64,000 nucleotides of DNA from Gemmataceae bacterium (lineage in GTDB: Bacteria > Planctomycetota > Planctomycetia > Gemmatales > Gemmataceae), in NCBI GenBank assembly GCA_019636445.1, contig JAHBXO010000008.1, forward strand, positions 62,001-126,000, given 5' to 3'. The notes under the pieces are model-generated. The model was not told the origin of the DNA. It was given only the letters and a program-made list of their open reading frames with translations, and made no database searches. This document shows, piece after piece, positions 38,110 through 45,807 of the stretch. Numbering within the stretch: position 1 is the stretch's first letter; each line of letters begins with the position of its first letter. The translations under genes were made by a program, and so were the position numbers.

Positions 38110-39210
38110 CTACTTCTTCACGCTGGCAAGGTCGTCCCGGATCTTCTTTTCGAAGTCCACGGCCTTCGGGAACTTGATGAGCAAGCCGTTGATCGTCTGG
38201 TCCGGTCCGCCGTCCTTCGTGATGACCTGGTACGGCGTCTGGCCCTTGCCGAGGAGCTTCGACTTGTCGCCGCGGGCGACGGCGGCGAGGATCTCGACCG
38301 ACTTGTAGCCGTAGTTGAACGGGTCCTGGACGACGGTGCCCTCGATCTCGCCGGTGGCGATCGACTTGAGGGTTTCGAGGTTCTCGTCGAAGCCGACGAT
38401 CTTGATCTTGCCGACGAGGGACTTGGCGCGGGCGGCTTCGAGGATGGCGGGCGGGTTGTAGGCGTAGAGGCCGATCATGCAGATGTCGGAGACGCCGTCG
38501 AGCCGGCCGAGCACGTCACGGGCGTTCGTGACGGCCTTCTCGCCGGGGCCGCCGTCGGTCTTGGCTTCGCCGTCGACGAGGAAGTACTTGCCGTAATACT
38601 TGCCGGAAACGTCCTTCTTGGTCGGGTGGGTGCCGGGCTTGCCGTCGGCGTCGGGCGTCTTGAGTTCGTCCAGCACGCCGCCGCTGCGGTCGATGGCGTT
38701 CGCCGACGAATTGTTTCCGATGAACATCGCGATCGTGCCGCCGTTCGGCAGCACCTTCTTGACGAGGCGCCCCACGGCGCGGCCGGCCTCGCGATTGTCC
38801 ACGCCCACATAGCACAGCCGGCCCGTGCTCTCGGCTGCGTCATTGTCCATCGTGATCAGACTGACCTTCTTGGCGATCCGCGTCAGGTCTTCTTCCTGGC
38901 CCTTCGGGTCGATGACACTCACGGCGATGCCGTTGACGCCCTGCTTCACCCAAGCTTCGATGATTGGCATCTGGATGGCGGCGTCGAGCTTTTCGGGTTG
39001 GCGAAAGAGCAGTTCGACGTTGTGGTCCTTCGCGGCCTTGTTGGCACCGGCTTCGCAAAGGTCCCAGAATGGGTCGGTGCAATTCGTGACGACGGCGATC
39101 TTTGGCCGATCACCGCCTGCGACGTTCGGGGCATTGGAGGCGCTATTGCCGCCGCCGCAGCCGGCGAGCGCGAGGCAGGTGAACGCGAGGTACACAAGAC
39201 GAAGGGCCAC
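38110..39210 (-). CDS. Sugar-binding lipoprotein of the ABC transporter (RbsB-like)
   Basis: A 366-residue periplasmic-binding protein of type I. A GTG start at 39208-39210 gives a lipoprotein signal with lipobox LALAGC, then a Gly/Ser/Asn spacer. The core reads KIAVVTNCTDPFWDLCEAGAN, ITMDNDAAES and CMIGLYAYNPPA, ending with KIKIVGFDENLETLKSI and GTVVQDPFNYGY, all matching ribose/galactose-type binding proteins. It delivers the ligand to the permease and ATPase encoded downstream. Ligand identity is not readable. Confidence 0.92.
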   Translation of the reverse strand: MALRLVYLAFTCLALAGCGGGNSASNAPNVAGGDRPKIAVVTNCTDPFWDLCEAGANKAAKDHNVELLFRQPEKLDAAIQMPIIEAWVKQGVNGIAVSVIDPKGQEEDLTRIAKKVSLITMDNDAAESTGRLCYVGVDNREAGRAVGRLVKKVLPNGGTIAMFIGNNSSANAIDRSGGVLDELKTPDADGKPGTHPTKKDVSGKYYGKYFLVDGEAKTDGGPGEKAVTNARDVLGRLDGVSDICMIGLYAYNPPAILEAARAKSLVGKIKIVGFDENLETLKSIATGEIEGTVVQDPFNYGYKSVEILAAVARGDKSKLLGKGQTPYQVITKDGGPDQTINGLLIKFPKAVDFEKKIRDDLASVKK

Positions 39211-39356
39211 GACGCACCCGCTTTCGGAAGGGGAGGGAATTCCTAAGGGTTGTGGAGAAAATGTACGCCGAAAGGAAAAGTCGGCAACATTCGCTGCGAA
39301 TTGAAGTAGGAATTACGTCGGGGAACGGCGAGCGAATCGCAGGGGAAGAGACAGGA

Positions 39357-40031
39357 TCAGTTCGACCATTCCGGTTTTTGGGCGCCGCCATCGAGTTGTT
39401 GCACGACGTCGCGATTCTTGTTCAAACCGCGGAACAACGGCTCGGCGCGGGTGTAATGGGATTCGTCGAAACCCGTTGTCTTGAGCAGCTCGACGGCGAT
39501 TTTGCGCGGGTCGGTCGTCTCGGCGAGGACGCGGTCGACGGTCTTCTTCGGCGTACGTTTTTCGACCGCAGCCAGCTCGGCGAGGCGGAACTGGTCGCCC
39601 GTGATGCCGCCGATCTCGCCATTGTTCGAGTGCGTCACGTCCAAGAGCGGTTCGGCATAGCCCATCCGTGCCGCGTTCCGCTTCTCGGCGATCATGCGGC
39701 CGAGTTCATGGCAGAGAACGGCCGCCAGTTCCTCGTCCGTCTTGCAACGATCGACGAGCGAATCGGAGATGAACACACTCTGCTGGCCGCGATGGAACAA
39801 GAGCGGCTCGCGATGGCCGACGGTCTGGAACGACGTGTCCACGCCGCAGAAGATGTTGGCGGAGAGGATCTGCCGGCCAATCTGGTCGACGCGCGCCGCG
39901 GCGGCGAGCGATGGTTCCTTCGCGTCCGGCACCGCGATCGGCTTGTTCACGAGGTTCCGCGCGCCCCGGAAAAATCGATTGTCGTCGCACCCTGCGAGGG
40001 CCGCGAGAACGAACATCGCCGCGATGCGCAT
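39357..40031 (-). CDS. M48-like lipoprotein with degenerate zinc site
   Basis: A 224-residue putative lipoprotein: ATG at 40029-40031 with GGAGGAG upstream, then signal and lipobox LAALAGC. The central part resembles M48 peptidases (LFHRGQQSVFISDSLVDRC, then EELAAVLCHELGRMI), but the zinc motif is HELGR (His108 to Arg112) instead of HExxH. The second metal ligand is therefore lost and the protein is probably not a protease of the usual kind. It might act as a binding or scaffold protein. It is transcribed toward the sugar-binding lipoprotein, but no joint role is evident. Confidence 0.65.
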   Translation of the reverse strand: MRIAAMFVLAALAGCDDNRFFRGARNLVNKPIAVPDAKEPSLAAAARVDQIGRQILSANIFCGVDTSFQTVGHREPLLFHRGQQSVFISDSLVDRCKTDEELAAVLCHELGRMIAEKRNAARMGYAEPLLDVTHSNNGEIGGITGDQFRLAELAAVEKRTPKKTVDRVLAETTDPRKIAVELLKTTGFDESHYTRAEPLFRGLNKNRDVVQQLDGGAQKPEWSN

Positions 40032-40091
40032 GCGGACTCCTCCGGTTCGCGAATCGCGGCGAGATAGCATGGCGTTACCGCCGTGTCGAGC

Positions 40092-41618
40092 CTACTTCTT
40101 CACGCGGATCTCGTAGTGCCGGTTCGCCCGCGGGTCGACGGGCTGGTAGCTGGCGACACCTCCTGAGAGCGTGGCAACGCCATCGCGGACGGTGTAGTCG
40201 AACGGTTTGAGCGTTGTCGGGTCGAGCGGGATCGGCACGGTGCAATCGGCGAGCTTCGCGGGCAACCGGCCGCCGTGTTCGTGAGCGTACAGGCGGACGG
40301 CTTCCACTACGCGGAGATAGGCGACCCGCTGCTGAATTCGCGCCAACGCAGCCACGACCTTGCGGTTCGTCGGAATGAAGAACTGCGCGATCGGTCCGCC
40401 CTCGTCCTTCAATCGCTTCTCGGCCGCCTCCCCAGCTTTCATCGCGTCCGGGAACGGCAGGGAGCCGGTGATGAGCACCTCGTCGAGTAGCAACTCGTAC
40501 TTGCGGATATCCGCCGTGACGATCGCCTGCAGGTCGGAGAAGGATTTGACATGGTCGGCCTTCATACCGGTATCGACGAGCAGTTTCCGGGCGGCGGCGA
40601 CCTTCTTTGCGTCGGTCGAGCGGATCGGCGCGTCCAGGTTGTACTTCAACCGGCTGACGCCCGACGTGTTCATGACTTCCGTCATCGAGCCGGCCACGTC
40701 GTACAGCTTCATGAGGCGGTAGATCTCGCTTTCCGGCATCGGCCCGGTCGCGTCGGTGAACGGTTTGAACATGGTGTCGGAGAGGATTCGTTCGCCGCCG
40801 TGAGCCTGTCGGCTATCGAGAACGTGCGCGGGGATTTCGGTCAGCGACCAGTACAGGTTCGGGCAGTTCGGTTGCTGGATCATTTCCTCGACAGCATCCA
40901 AACAGATCGATTGGATGGCGATGCCGACGAGGAGACCGATGAGCGTGGGATGCGTTTCGAAGGATGACGCGAGACCGTAGAAGGTGCGGGCGGTGTAGGC
41001 GGCTTTTTCAAAGTCGCCGGTGCCAAGTTCGTATCGCATGCGGATTTTGAGTAGTGTGGCGTGCTCGCGCATCTTTTGGACTTCCGGCAGCAGGGTTCCG
41101 ATGCCGTCTTCGCGGATGTTGAACCAGATCTGCCAGTCGGCGGTGAGTTGGCGGGCGCCTTCGTCCACGTCGCCGAGCGGTCGACCGCGGGTGTAGAAGA
41201 GCTGGTCTCCATCGAGCTTGCGATACGCGAGGCCGCCGATGATCATCGCCGATCCCAGTTCGCGGTTGCCCTTGATCTGCGCGACGAGGTCTTCGAGGAC
41301 GAGGTCTCCAAGAATGTCCCGCTTCTCACGCAGTTCGCGGGTATAGAAGTTGTCCTGCTCCATGTAGGCGCGCATAAAGGTCGGCACGCGGTTGCCCGGC
41401 TTCATCTCGCTGTACTGCGGCGTGAGGTAGAATCGCGAGAGCGGGATCTTGACGCCCATCGGGTGCAGTGTCATCGGGATGGTCAGCTTGCCGTCCTTTG
41501 GCTCTCGGACGACCTTGCGGTATTGCTGGTCGTCTTTCGGTGGCGCCCAAAGGGCTTCCTTCTTGGGCTGTGCCTGTAGTGAGAGACTGCTCAACAGCAT
41601 TACGACGATGGCACGCAT
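40092..41618 (-). CDS. Secreted hypothetical protein downstream of an ECF sigma pair
   Basis: About 508 residues. ATG at 41616-41618, with GGAG 6-9 bp upstream, begins the signal peptide MRAIVVMLLSSLSLQA. The rest is helix-rich and has no motif I recognise; LHPMGVKIPLSRFYLTP near the start and a C-terminal VRLYAHEHGGRLPAKLAD-like stretch, as in planctomycete proteins that prepare rows of data, stand out. Its promoter-proximal partners are a sigma factor and a small membrane protein, so it may be the regulated output of that unit. Confidence 0.55.
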   Translation of the reverse strand: MRAIVVMLLSSLSLQAQPKKEALWAPPKDDQQYRKVVREPKDGKLTIPMTLHPMGVKIPLSRFYLTPQYSEMKPGNRVPTFMRAYMEQDNFYTRELREKRDILGDLVLEDLVAQIKGNRELGSAMIIGGLAYRKLDGDQLFYTRGRPLGDVDEGARQLTADWQIWFNIREDGIGTLLPEVQKMREHATLLKIRMRYELGTGDFEKAAYTARTFYGLASSFETHPTLIGLLVGIAIQSICLDAVEEMIQQPNCPNLYWSLTEIPAHVLDSRQAHGGERILSDTMFKPFTDATGPMPESEIYRLMKLYDVAGSMTEVMNTSGVSRLKYNLDAPIRSTDAKKVAAARKLLVDTGMKADHVKSFSDLQAIVTADIRKYELLLDEVLITGSLPFPDAMKAGEAAEKRLKDEGGPIAQFFIPTNRKVVAALARIQQRVAYLRVVEAVRLYAHEHGGRLPAKLADCTVPIPLDPTTLKPFDYTVRDGVATLSGGVASYQPVDPRANRHYEIRVKK

Positions 41619-41629
41619 GGGAACTCCGA

Positions 41630-41998
41630 TCAAGGTTGGTAGTCGCGGGTGAATGCCAACAGGGGCGGTCGTAGGGGATTCTGGGAATCGGGCGCGGCAC
41701 TGAGCGGTTCGGGGTTGCGGCGCAGCGCGAGCAGGCTGTACGGGTCGGCGACGGGAATCGGGGGTTCTTCGACGTCGTTCGGCGGAACGACGAACGTCGT
41801 CGGCTCAAGCTTTGGTTGTTGATTTGGAACGAACCATAGCCCGAGCGTGATTGCCTGCGTGACGGCGAGCGCGCCGGCGAGTCGCTTCCAACCCGACGAC
41901 GGCTTCACTGATGAACGCCCGGCAGCGAACAGCAGCGCGTCGCGGTCCACGGCCGAAGGTGTGAAGGATTCCAGTTTGCCGATCACATCTTCGGGCAT
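41630..41998 (-). CDS. Single-pass membrane protein, putative anti-sigma
   Basis: A 122-residue protein starting MPEDVIGKLESFTPSAVDRDALLFAAGR, with one hydrophobic helix (about 40-57, LAGALAVTQAITLGLWFV) and a Pro-rich outer tail. Its start overlaps the sigma factor gene by 16 bp, the typical arrangement for an ECF sigma and its membrane anti-sigma. No zinc-binding HxxxCxxC is present, so it is not a ZAS-type anti-sigma. The role is inferred from position and topology. Confidence 0.55.
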   Translation of the reverse strand: MPEDVIGKLESFTPSAVDRDALLFAAGRSSVKPSSGWKRLAGALAVTQAITLGLWFVPNQQPKLEPTTFVVPPNDVEEPPIPVADPYSLLALRRNPEPLSAAPDSQNPLRPPLLAFTRDYQP

Positions 41999-42459
41999 GC
42001 CGCACCGAGCCTTTCCCGCAATACCGCGATCCCGGCCTCATAGCGCCGATGCGCCGTGCTGACGGAGCATCCTGTGGCCACCGCCACTTGTTCCAGCGTC
42101 AGACCACCCCAGAGCCGCGCGACGATGACCTCGCGAGGCTCGGCCGGCAGCGCCTCAAGCGCCGCGACTGCAGCTTCTGCGTCCAACCCGTCGATTTCCC
42201 TCTCGGCGAACCATTCGACCTTCGCGACGCGCCCCTCGCGGGCCCGGCGACGGCGCTCGGTCTTGCCTGCGTCGATTGCGAGGTTTCGAACGACGCGGAA
42301 GAGCCAGGCAGTGGGATCGACCGGCGGCGGGCTTTGCAAGACGTACCGGCAGAACGCGTCCTGGACGACGTCTTCGGGCGCGGTACACCATTGCCGGGCG
42401 AAGAGCGCGAGCGCCGCCGCGTGTCGGTCGATCAATTCGGCGAGCGGCCGGACGGTCAT
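41983..42459 (-). CDS. ECF-type RNA polymerase sigma factor
   Basis: A 158-residue sigma-70 family protein with region 2 (LFARQWCTAPEDVVQDAFCR, WLFRVVRNLAIDAG) and region 4 (ALPAEPREVIVARLWGGLTL, then VAVATGCSVSTAHRRYEAGI). It directs RNA polymerase to a small regulon and is probably held by the overlapping downstream membrane protein. It is read away from a 113-bp gap that holds the rpsI terminator further right. Confidence 0.88.
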   Translation of the reverse strand: MTVRPLAELIDRHAAALALFARQWCTAPEDVVQDAFCRYVLQSPPPVDPTAWLFRVVRNLAIDAGKTERRRRAREGRVAKVEWFAEREIDGLDAEAAVAALEALPAEPREVIVARLWGGLTLEQVAVATGCSVSTAHRRYEAGIAVLRERLGAACPKM

Positions 42460-42526
42460 TTCGGAAGGGAGACGACGCGGGACGGGAGATTTTCCGCTCG
42501 TTTAGATGGTTGGAGAAAAAAGAAAA

Positions 42527-42547
42527 GGGCCGAGCAAAGCTCGGCCC
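42527..42547 (-). terminator. Intrinsic terminator of rplM-rpsI
   Basis: GGGCCGAGC pairs with GCTCGGCCC across an AAA loop; on the minus strand it is followed by TTTTCTTTTTTC. It lies 25 bp after the rpsI stop. Confidence 0.93.
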
Positions 42548-42572
42548 TGATCGAGTGGTCGATTCGTCGCGA

Positions 42573-43208
42573 TTAGCGCTTCGAGAACTGCGTGCCGCGA
42601 CGGGCGCCGCGGAGACCATACTTCTTGCGTTCCTTCATGCGGCTGTCGCGGGTGAGGAACTTGCCTTCGCGGAGCTTGCGGACGATGCCGATAGCGGGAT
42701 CTTCCGGCGGCGCGGCGGGGACGGCTGGAGCGTCGACCTTCACGCCCTTCGGGGGGAGTGCCTGCTTGACTCCGCCGACCATGATCGGCGCGGGCAGGGC
42801 CGGCTTCGGCGCGGGCGGCAGCGGCTTGGGCTGGTTGAGTTCGCCCTTGACTTCTTTCTTCCAAGCGCGGACGGCGGTGACGTTGCCGACGGTGACGGAC
42901 TTGCGTTCGGTGGGCGGCGCGAACATCACCTTGATCGCGCGGGCGATGCCCTGGCGGACGGCGTCGGCCTGGCCGGTGATGCCGCCACCTTGTGCCTTCA
43001 CCGTCACGTCGAGCCGGTTGCCGAGGTCGGTGGCGACCAATGGGCCTCGCACTGCGGCGCGGTCCTTGTCTTCCGTGAAGTAGTTCTCGAGCGGACGGCC
43101 GTTGATCTGGATGCCGCCCTTGCCGTCGGAGATGCGAACACGCGCCACGGCAGTCTTCCGCCGGCCCGTGCCCAAGTAGTAGGTCTTTGCTTCTTTCTCT
43201 TTCGCCAT
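42573..43208 (-). CDS. rpsI: 30S ribosomal protein uS9 with large internal insertion
   Basis: A 211-residue uS9; the usual length is about 130. The N-terminal fold (YYLGTGRRKTAVARVRI, GGGITGQADAVRQGIARAI) and the C-terminal tail that reaches the tRNA in the P site (FLTRDSRMKERKKYG, ending QFSKR) are canonical. Between them about 80 residues (97-176) form a Pro/Ala/Lys-rich insertion not found in ordinary uS9. The gene follows rplM by 19 bp, the conserved L13-S9 operon. Confidence 0.95.
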   Translation of the reverse strand: MAKEKEAKTYYLGTGRRKTAVARVRISDGKGGIQINGRPLENYFTEDKDRAAVRGPLVATDLGNRLDVTVKAQGGGITGQADAVRQGIARAIKVMFAPPTERKSVTVGNVTAVRAWKKEVKGELNQPKPLPPAPKPALPAPIMVGGVKQALPPKGVKVDAPAVPAAPPEDPAIGIVRKLREGKFLTRDSRMKERKKYGLRGARRGTQFSKR

Positions 43209-43227
43209 GATCTTGCAGTGCCTCGGA

Positions 43228-43665
43228 TTAGATCGCTTCGAGCTTGAATTCGACCGGTTGCTGCGCCTGATGGTCGTGCTGCGGACCGGCGAACAGCTTC
43301 AACTTCTTGATCTGCTTGTAGCCCATCGGTCCGCGCGGGACCATTCGCTTCACCGCGAGGCGGAGGATTTCCTCCGGCTTCTTGCGGAGCATTTCCTTGG
43401 CCGGGATGATCTTTTGGCCGCCCGCGTAGTGCGAGTACGTCTGGTAGGACTTCGTTTCCCACTTGTTGCCGGTGAACTTCACCTTGTCGGCGTTCACGAC
43501 GATCACGAAATCGCCGGTATCGGCGTGCGGGGTAAACGTCGGCTTGTGCTTGCCGCGGAGCAGATTCGCGATGACAACGGCGAGTCGGCCGACCACCTGG
43601 TCGGCGGCGTCGATGACGAGCCACTGCGGCTGCGCCGTTTGCGCGTTGGCCATATACGTGGACAT
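43228..43665 (-). CDS. rplM: 50S ribosomal protein uL13
   Basis: About 145 residues from the ATG at 43663-43665 (MSTYMANAQTAQPQWL). This gives the expected length; the frame could extend to 43716 but that would add 17 unconserved residues. VIDAADQVVGRLAVVIANLL, GDFVIVVNADKVKFTGNK and AVKRMVPRGPMGYKQIKKL are uL13 signatures. It is an early assembly protein of the large subunit. First gene of the rplM-rpsI operon. Confidence 0.95.
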   Translation of the reverse strand: MSTYMANAQTAQPQWLVIDAADQVVGRLAVVIANLLRGKHKPTFTPHADTGDFVIVVNADKVKFTGNKWETKSYQTYSHYAGGQKIIPAKEMLRKKPEEILRLAVKRMVPRGPMGYKQIKKLKLFAGPQHDHQAQQPVEFKLEAI

Positions 43666-43826
43666 GGGAGCAAAAACCTTCCGAAACGGATCATCTTCAA
43701 ACCAGACAGATATCATAAACCCGCGCCGCGCAACGGCAAGGGCGCGATGTGGGAAAGTTCCGCGCCCCGCAGGCGAACAATCTTGTAGTAGTAGCGAAAC
43801 CCCGAAGACTCCCTGGAGGACCTGCC

Positions 43827-44459
43827 ATGGCGCATGTCCAGACCACCAATCTCCCCCCGCTGAAACCCCACGAGATCCGGCACCCTTTCGGCTTGCCGCT
43901 CGGTTCCGTCCGCGGTTTGATGTCGATCCTCATCTGTCTCTTTTTCTGGATTCTCCTGCTGCTACCGGCCGAAACCCCGGCCAAGGCGGTCCTCGCCCAT
44001 TTCTTCCTTCTAGGCCTGGTTCTACTGGCGTTCGCGTCGTCCCCGCGGCTCTCCGACAAGGACGAGTCTCCCTTCCTTCCGTGGCTCATGCGACTGATCT
44101 TCGTGGGTGGATCGATCGCCGTCGTCGCGTTTGTACTATTCACCCGAGATCCGTCGATCATTCAACAACGTCTAACCCCCGATCCGGACGAGGTCCGCAT
44201 GTGGTGGATTCCGTTCCTCGGTTCGCTCGCGGGCGGGTTCAGCCTGGGTCTGGTGCTGCGGTTTTTGCTCGGGCCGCTCAATCATGTCTTTCAATCGATG
44301 CGGGCCTGGTTTTCCGTTATGGGCCTGATCATGCTGGCGTGCGAATTGGCGATCTTCTTCGCGCTCGCCAGCGGGGCCGGGAAAGTGGACGAGTTCCTGC
44401 ACTACTGCCAGTGCGTGACGCTCGTGATCGTGAGCGCGTACTTCGGCACCCGCGCCTGA
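43827..44459 (+). CDS. Polytopic membrane protein of unknown function
   Basis: A 210-residue protein. The ATG at 43827 has GGAGG upstream. After an N-terminal PLKPHEIRHPFGLPLGSVRG come about six hydrophobic segments (SILICLFFWILLLLP, AVLAHFFLLGLVLLAFA, LIFVGGSIAVVAFVLF, IPFLGSLAGGFSLGLVL, WFSVMGLIMLACELAIFF, CVTLVIVSAYFG). No charged or catalytic motif inside the membrane suggests a transporter. It is divergent from rplM. I do not recognise the family. Confidence 0.65.
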   Translation: MAHVQTTNLPPLKPHEIRHPFGLPLGSVRGLMSILICLFFWILLLLPAETPAKAVLAHFFLLGLVLLAFASSPRLSDKDESPFLPWLMRLIFVGGSIAVVAFVLFTRDPSIIQQRLTPDPDEVRMWWIPFLGSLAGGFSLGLVLRFLLGPLNHVFQSMRAWFSVMGLIMLACELAIFFALASGAGKVDEFLHYCQCVTLVIVSAYFGTRA

Positions 44460-44467
44460 ACGCGGGG

Positions 44468-44498
44468 CCGCGACGGCGGTAGCCCCCTGCCGTCGCGG
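44468..44498. terminator. Hairpin between convergent genes
   Basis: CCGCGACGGC pairs with GCCGTCGCGG across 11 nt, between the membrane protein and the converging FG-GAP gene. No T-tract follows, so termination is probable but not certain. Confidence 0.5.
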
Positions 44499-44506
44499 TC
44501 GGCTTG

Positions 44507-45682
44507 CTACTGACTCACGAACACCCCGCCGCGGAAGTTCGGATCGAAGAGCAGGTTGTAGACGACCTGGCGTTGAAGGAATCCGGCTCCGAAGAGGAAC
44601 TGGGAAACTTCCGCCTGGCCGAACAAACCCTGCCCCCCGGTGCCGACGATGAGCAGGCCGTTGTTCACGCCGTTCGGGATGATGGCCGCGCCCACGCTGA
44701 CGCCATTCGAGTAGTTGCTGATGAACTCCTGTGTCAGGATGTCGCCGGCCCGGTTGCCCGAGAAGTTGCCGGCTAGTACGGAAGCGCCGCTATACACGGT
44801 GAACGCGCCGGTGACGCCGCGACCGGTGCCGACGGCGAGGTCGACGAAGCCGTCGCGATTGAAGTCCGCCGCCGCGACCGACAGCCCGCTGCGGATCGAC
44901 GGATCGAACGCGAAGAAGTCCGCGATCGTTTGATTCGGATCGAAGCTGGTGTATTGCAATCCGCGCTGGGCGATTTGTGCGCCGCTGAGCACGCGGACGC
45001 GCGGTCCGCCACCGAAACCGGGTGCCACGACCAGGTTGGAGAATTCCAGCCCGCCGAACGGCGTGGGGCTGGCGGCCACGGAGACCCCGTTCCGGAAGCT
45101 GGGTTCGAACGCGAAGAAATTCGCGACCGTATCGCCTTCCCGATCGCTCGTGAAGTTGCGGCCCTGGAATGTCACGGCGGCACCGTCCAGAATGCGGATG
45201 CGCGGTCCGCCGCCCGGTCCGGCGCCGATCACCAGTTCCGCGTTCCCCGCGCCGGCGAAGTTGCCGGCCGCCACGTTCGTACCGCCGCGCTGTGTCGACT
45301 CGAAGGCGAAGAAGTCGGCGACCACGATCGCGTCGGGAACGGCCCCCACACCATCGAGCGGGGCGGTCGGGAATCCGAACCCCGGCGCGAACGCACGGCC
45401 ATCGAAGACGCGTACCCGCGGCCCCCCGCCGACGCCGGCGCCGACGATCACATCCGCGACGTTGTCCCCGGTTACGTCGCCGATGGCGGCGTTCACGCCG
45501 CCCGTGAACGAATTCTCGAACGCCAGAAAGTCCGCGACCTTCACGCCGGTCGTCACGTTGAAGATCTGCAGCCGTGGCGGGCCGCCCGAACCGCTTCCGA
45601 CCGCGAAGATCGACGCCGCCGCCGGCGTCTCGCGTGTTTCCAACTGTTCCGAGTTCAATCGGACCGACGGTGTGTTCTTCAT
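44507..45682 (-). CDS. FG-GAP repeat protein with N-terminal LETRETPA motif
   Basis: A 391-residue protein. The N-terminus has LETRETPA at 14-21 and no hydrophobic signal. The remainder is about five FG-GAP/VCBS units of about 60-70 residues, each with GGGPRVRV-like strands and a VADFFAFE segment, with calcium-loop-like DVTGDNVAD and DFNRDGFVD. It is a short relative of the proteins at 20611 and 24306, lacking their extra domains. A predicted beta-propeller on the cell surface or outside the cell; ligand unknown. Confidence 0.78.
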   Translation of the reverse strand: MKNTPSVRLNSEQLETRETPAAASIFAVGSGSGGPPRLQIFNVTTGVKVADFLAFENSFTGGVNAAIGDVTGDNVADVIVGAGVGGGPRVRVFDGRAFAPGFGFPTAPLDGVGAVPDAIVVADFFAFESTQRGGTNVAAGNFAGAGNAELVIGAGPGGGPRIRILDGAAVTFQGRNFTSDREGDTVANFFAFEPSFRNGVSVAASPTPFGGLEFSNLVVAPGFGGGPRVRVLSGAQIAQRGLQYTSFDPNQTIADFFAFDPSIRSGLSVAAADFNRDGFVDLAVGTGRGVTGAFTVYSGASVLAGNFSGNRAGDILTQEFISNYSNGVSVGAAIIPNGVNNGLLIVGTGGQGLFGQAEVSQFLFGAGFLQRQVVYNLLFDPNFRGGVFVSQ

Positions 45683-45807
45683 GGCGCAGTTCCCCGTACG
45701 AGCGATGCGGCGCTTATATCCCGCCCATCCGTTGCGGCAAGCCGAACACGGCCCGCATGCAAGGTTCGGATTGTCGGACCGCCCGCGCGCGGTTATAGGC
45801 TCCCCCC

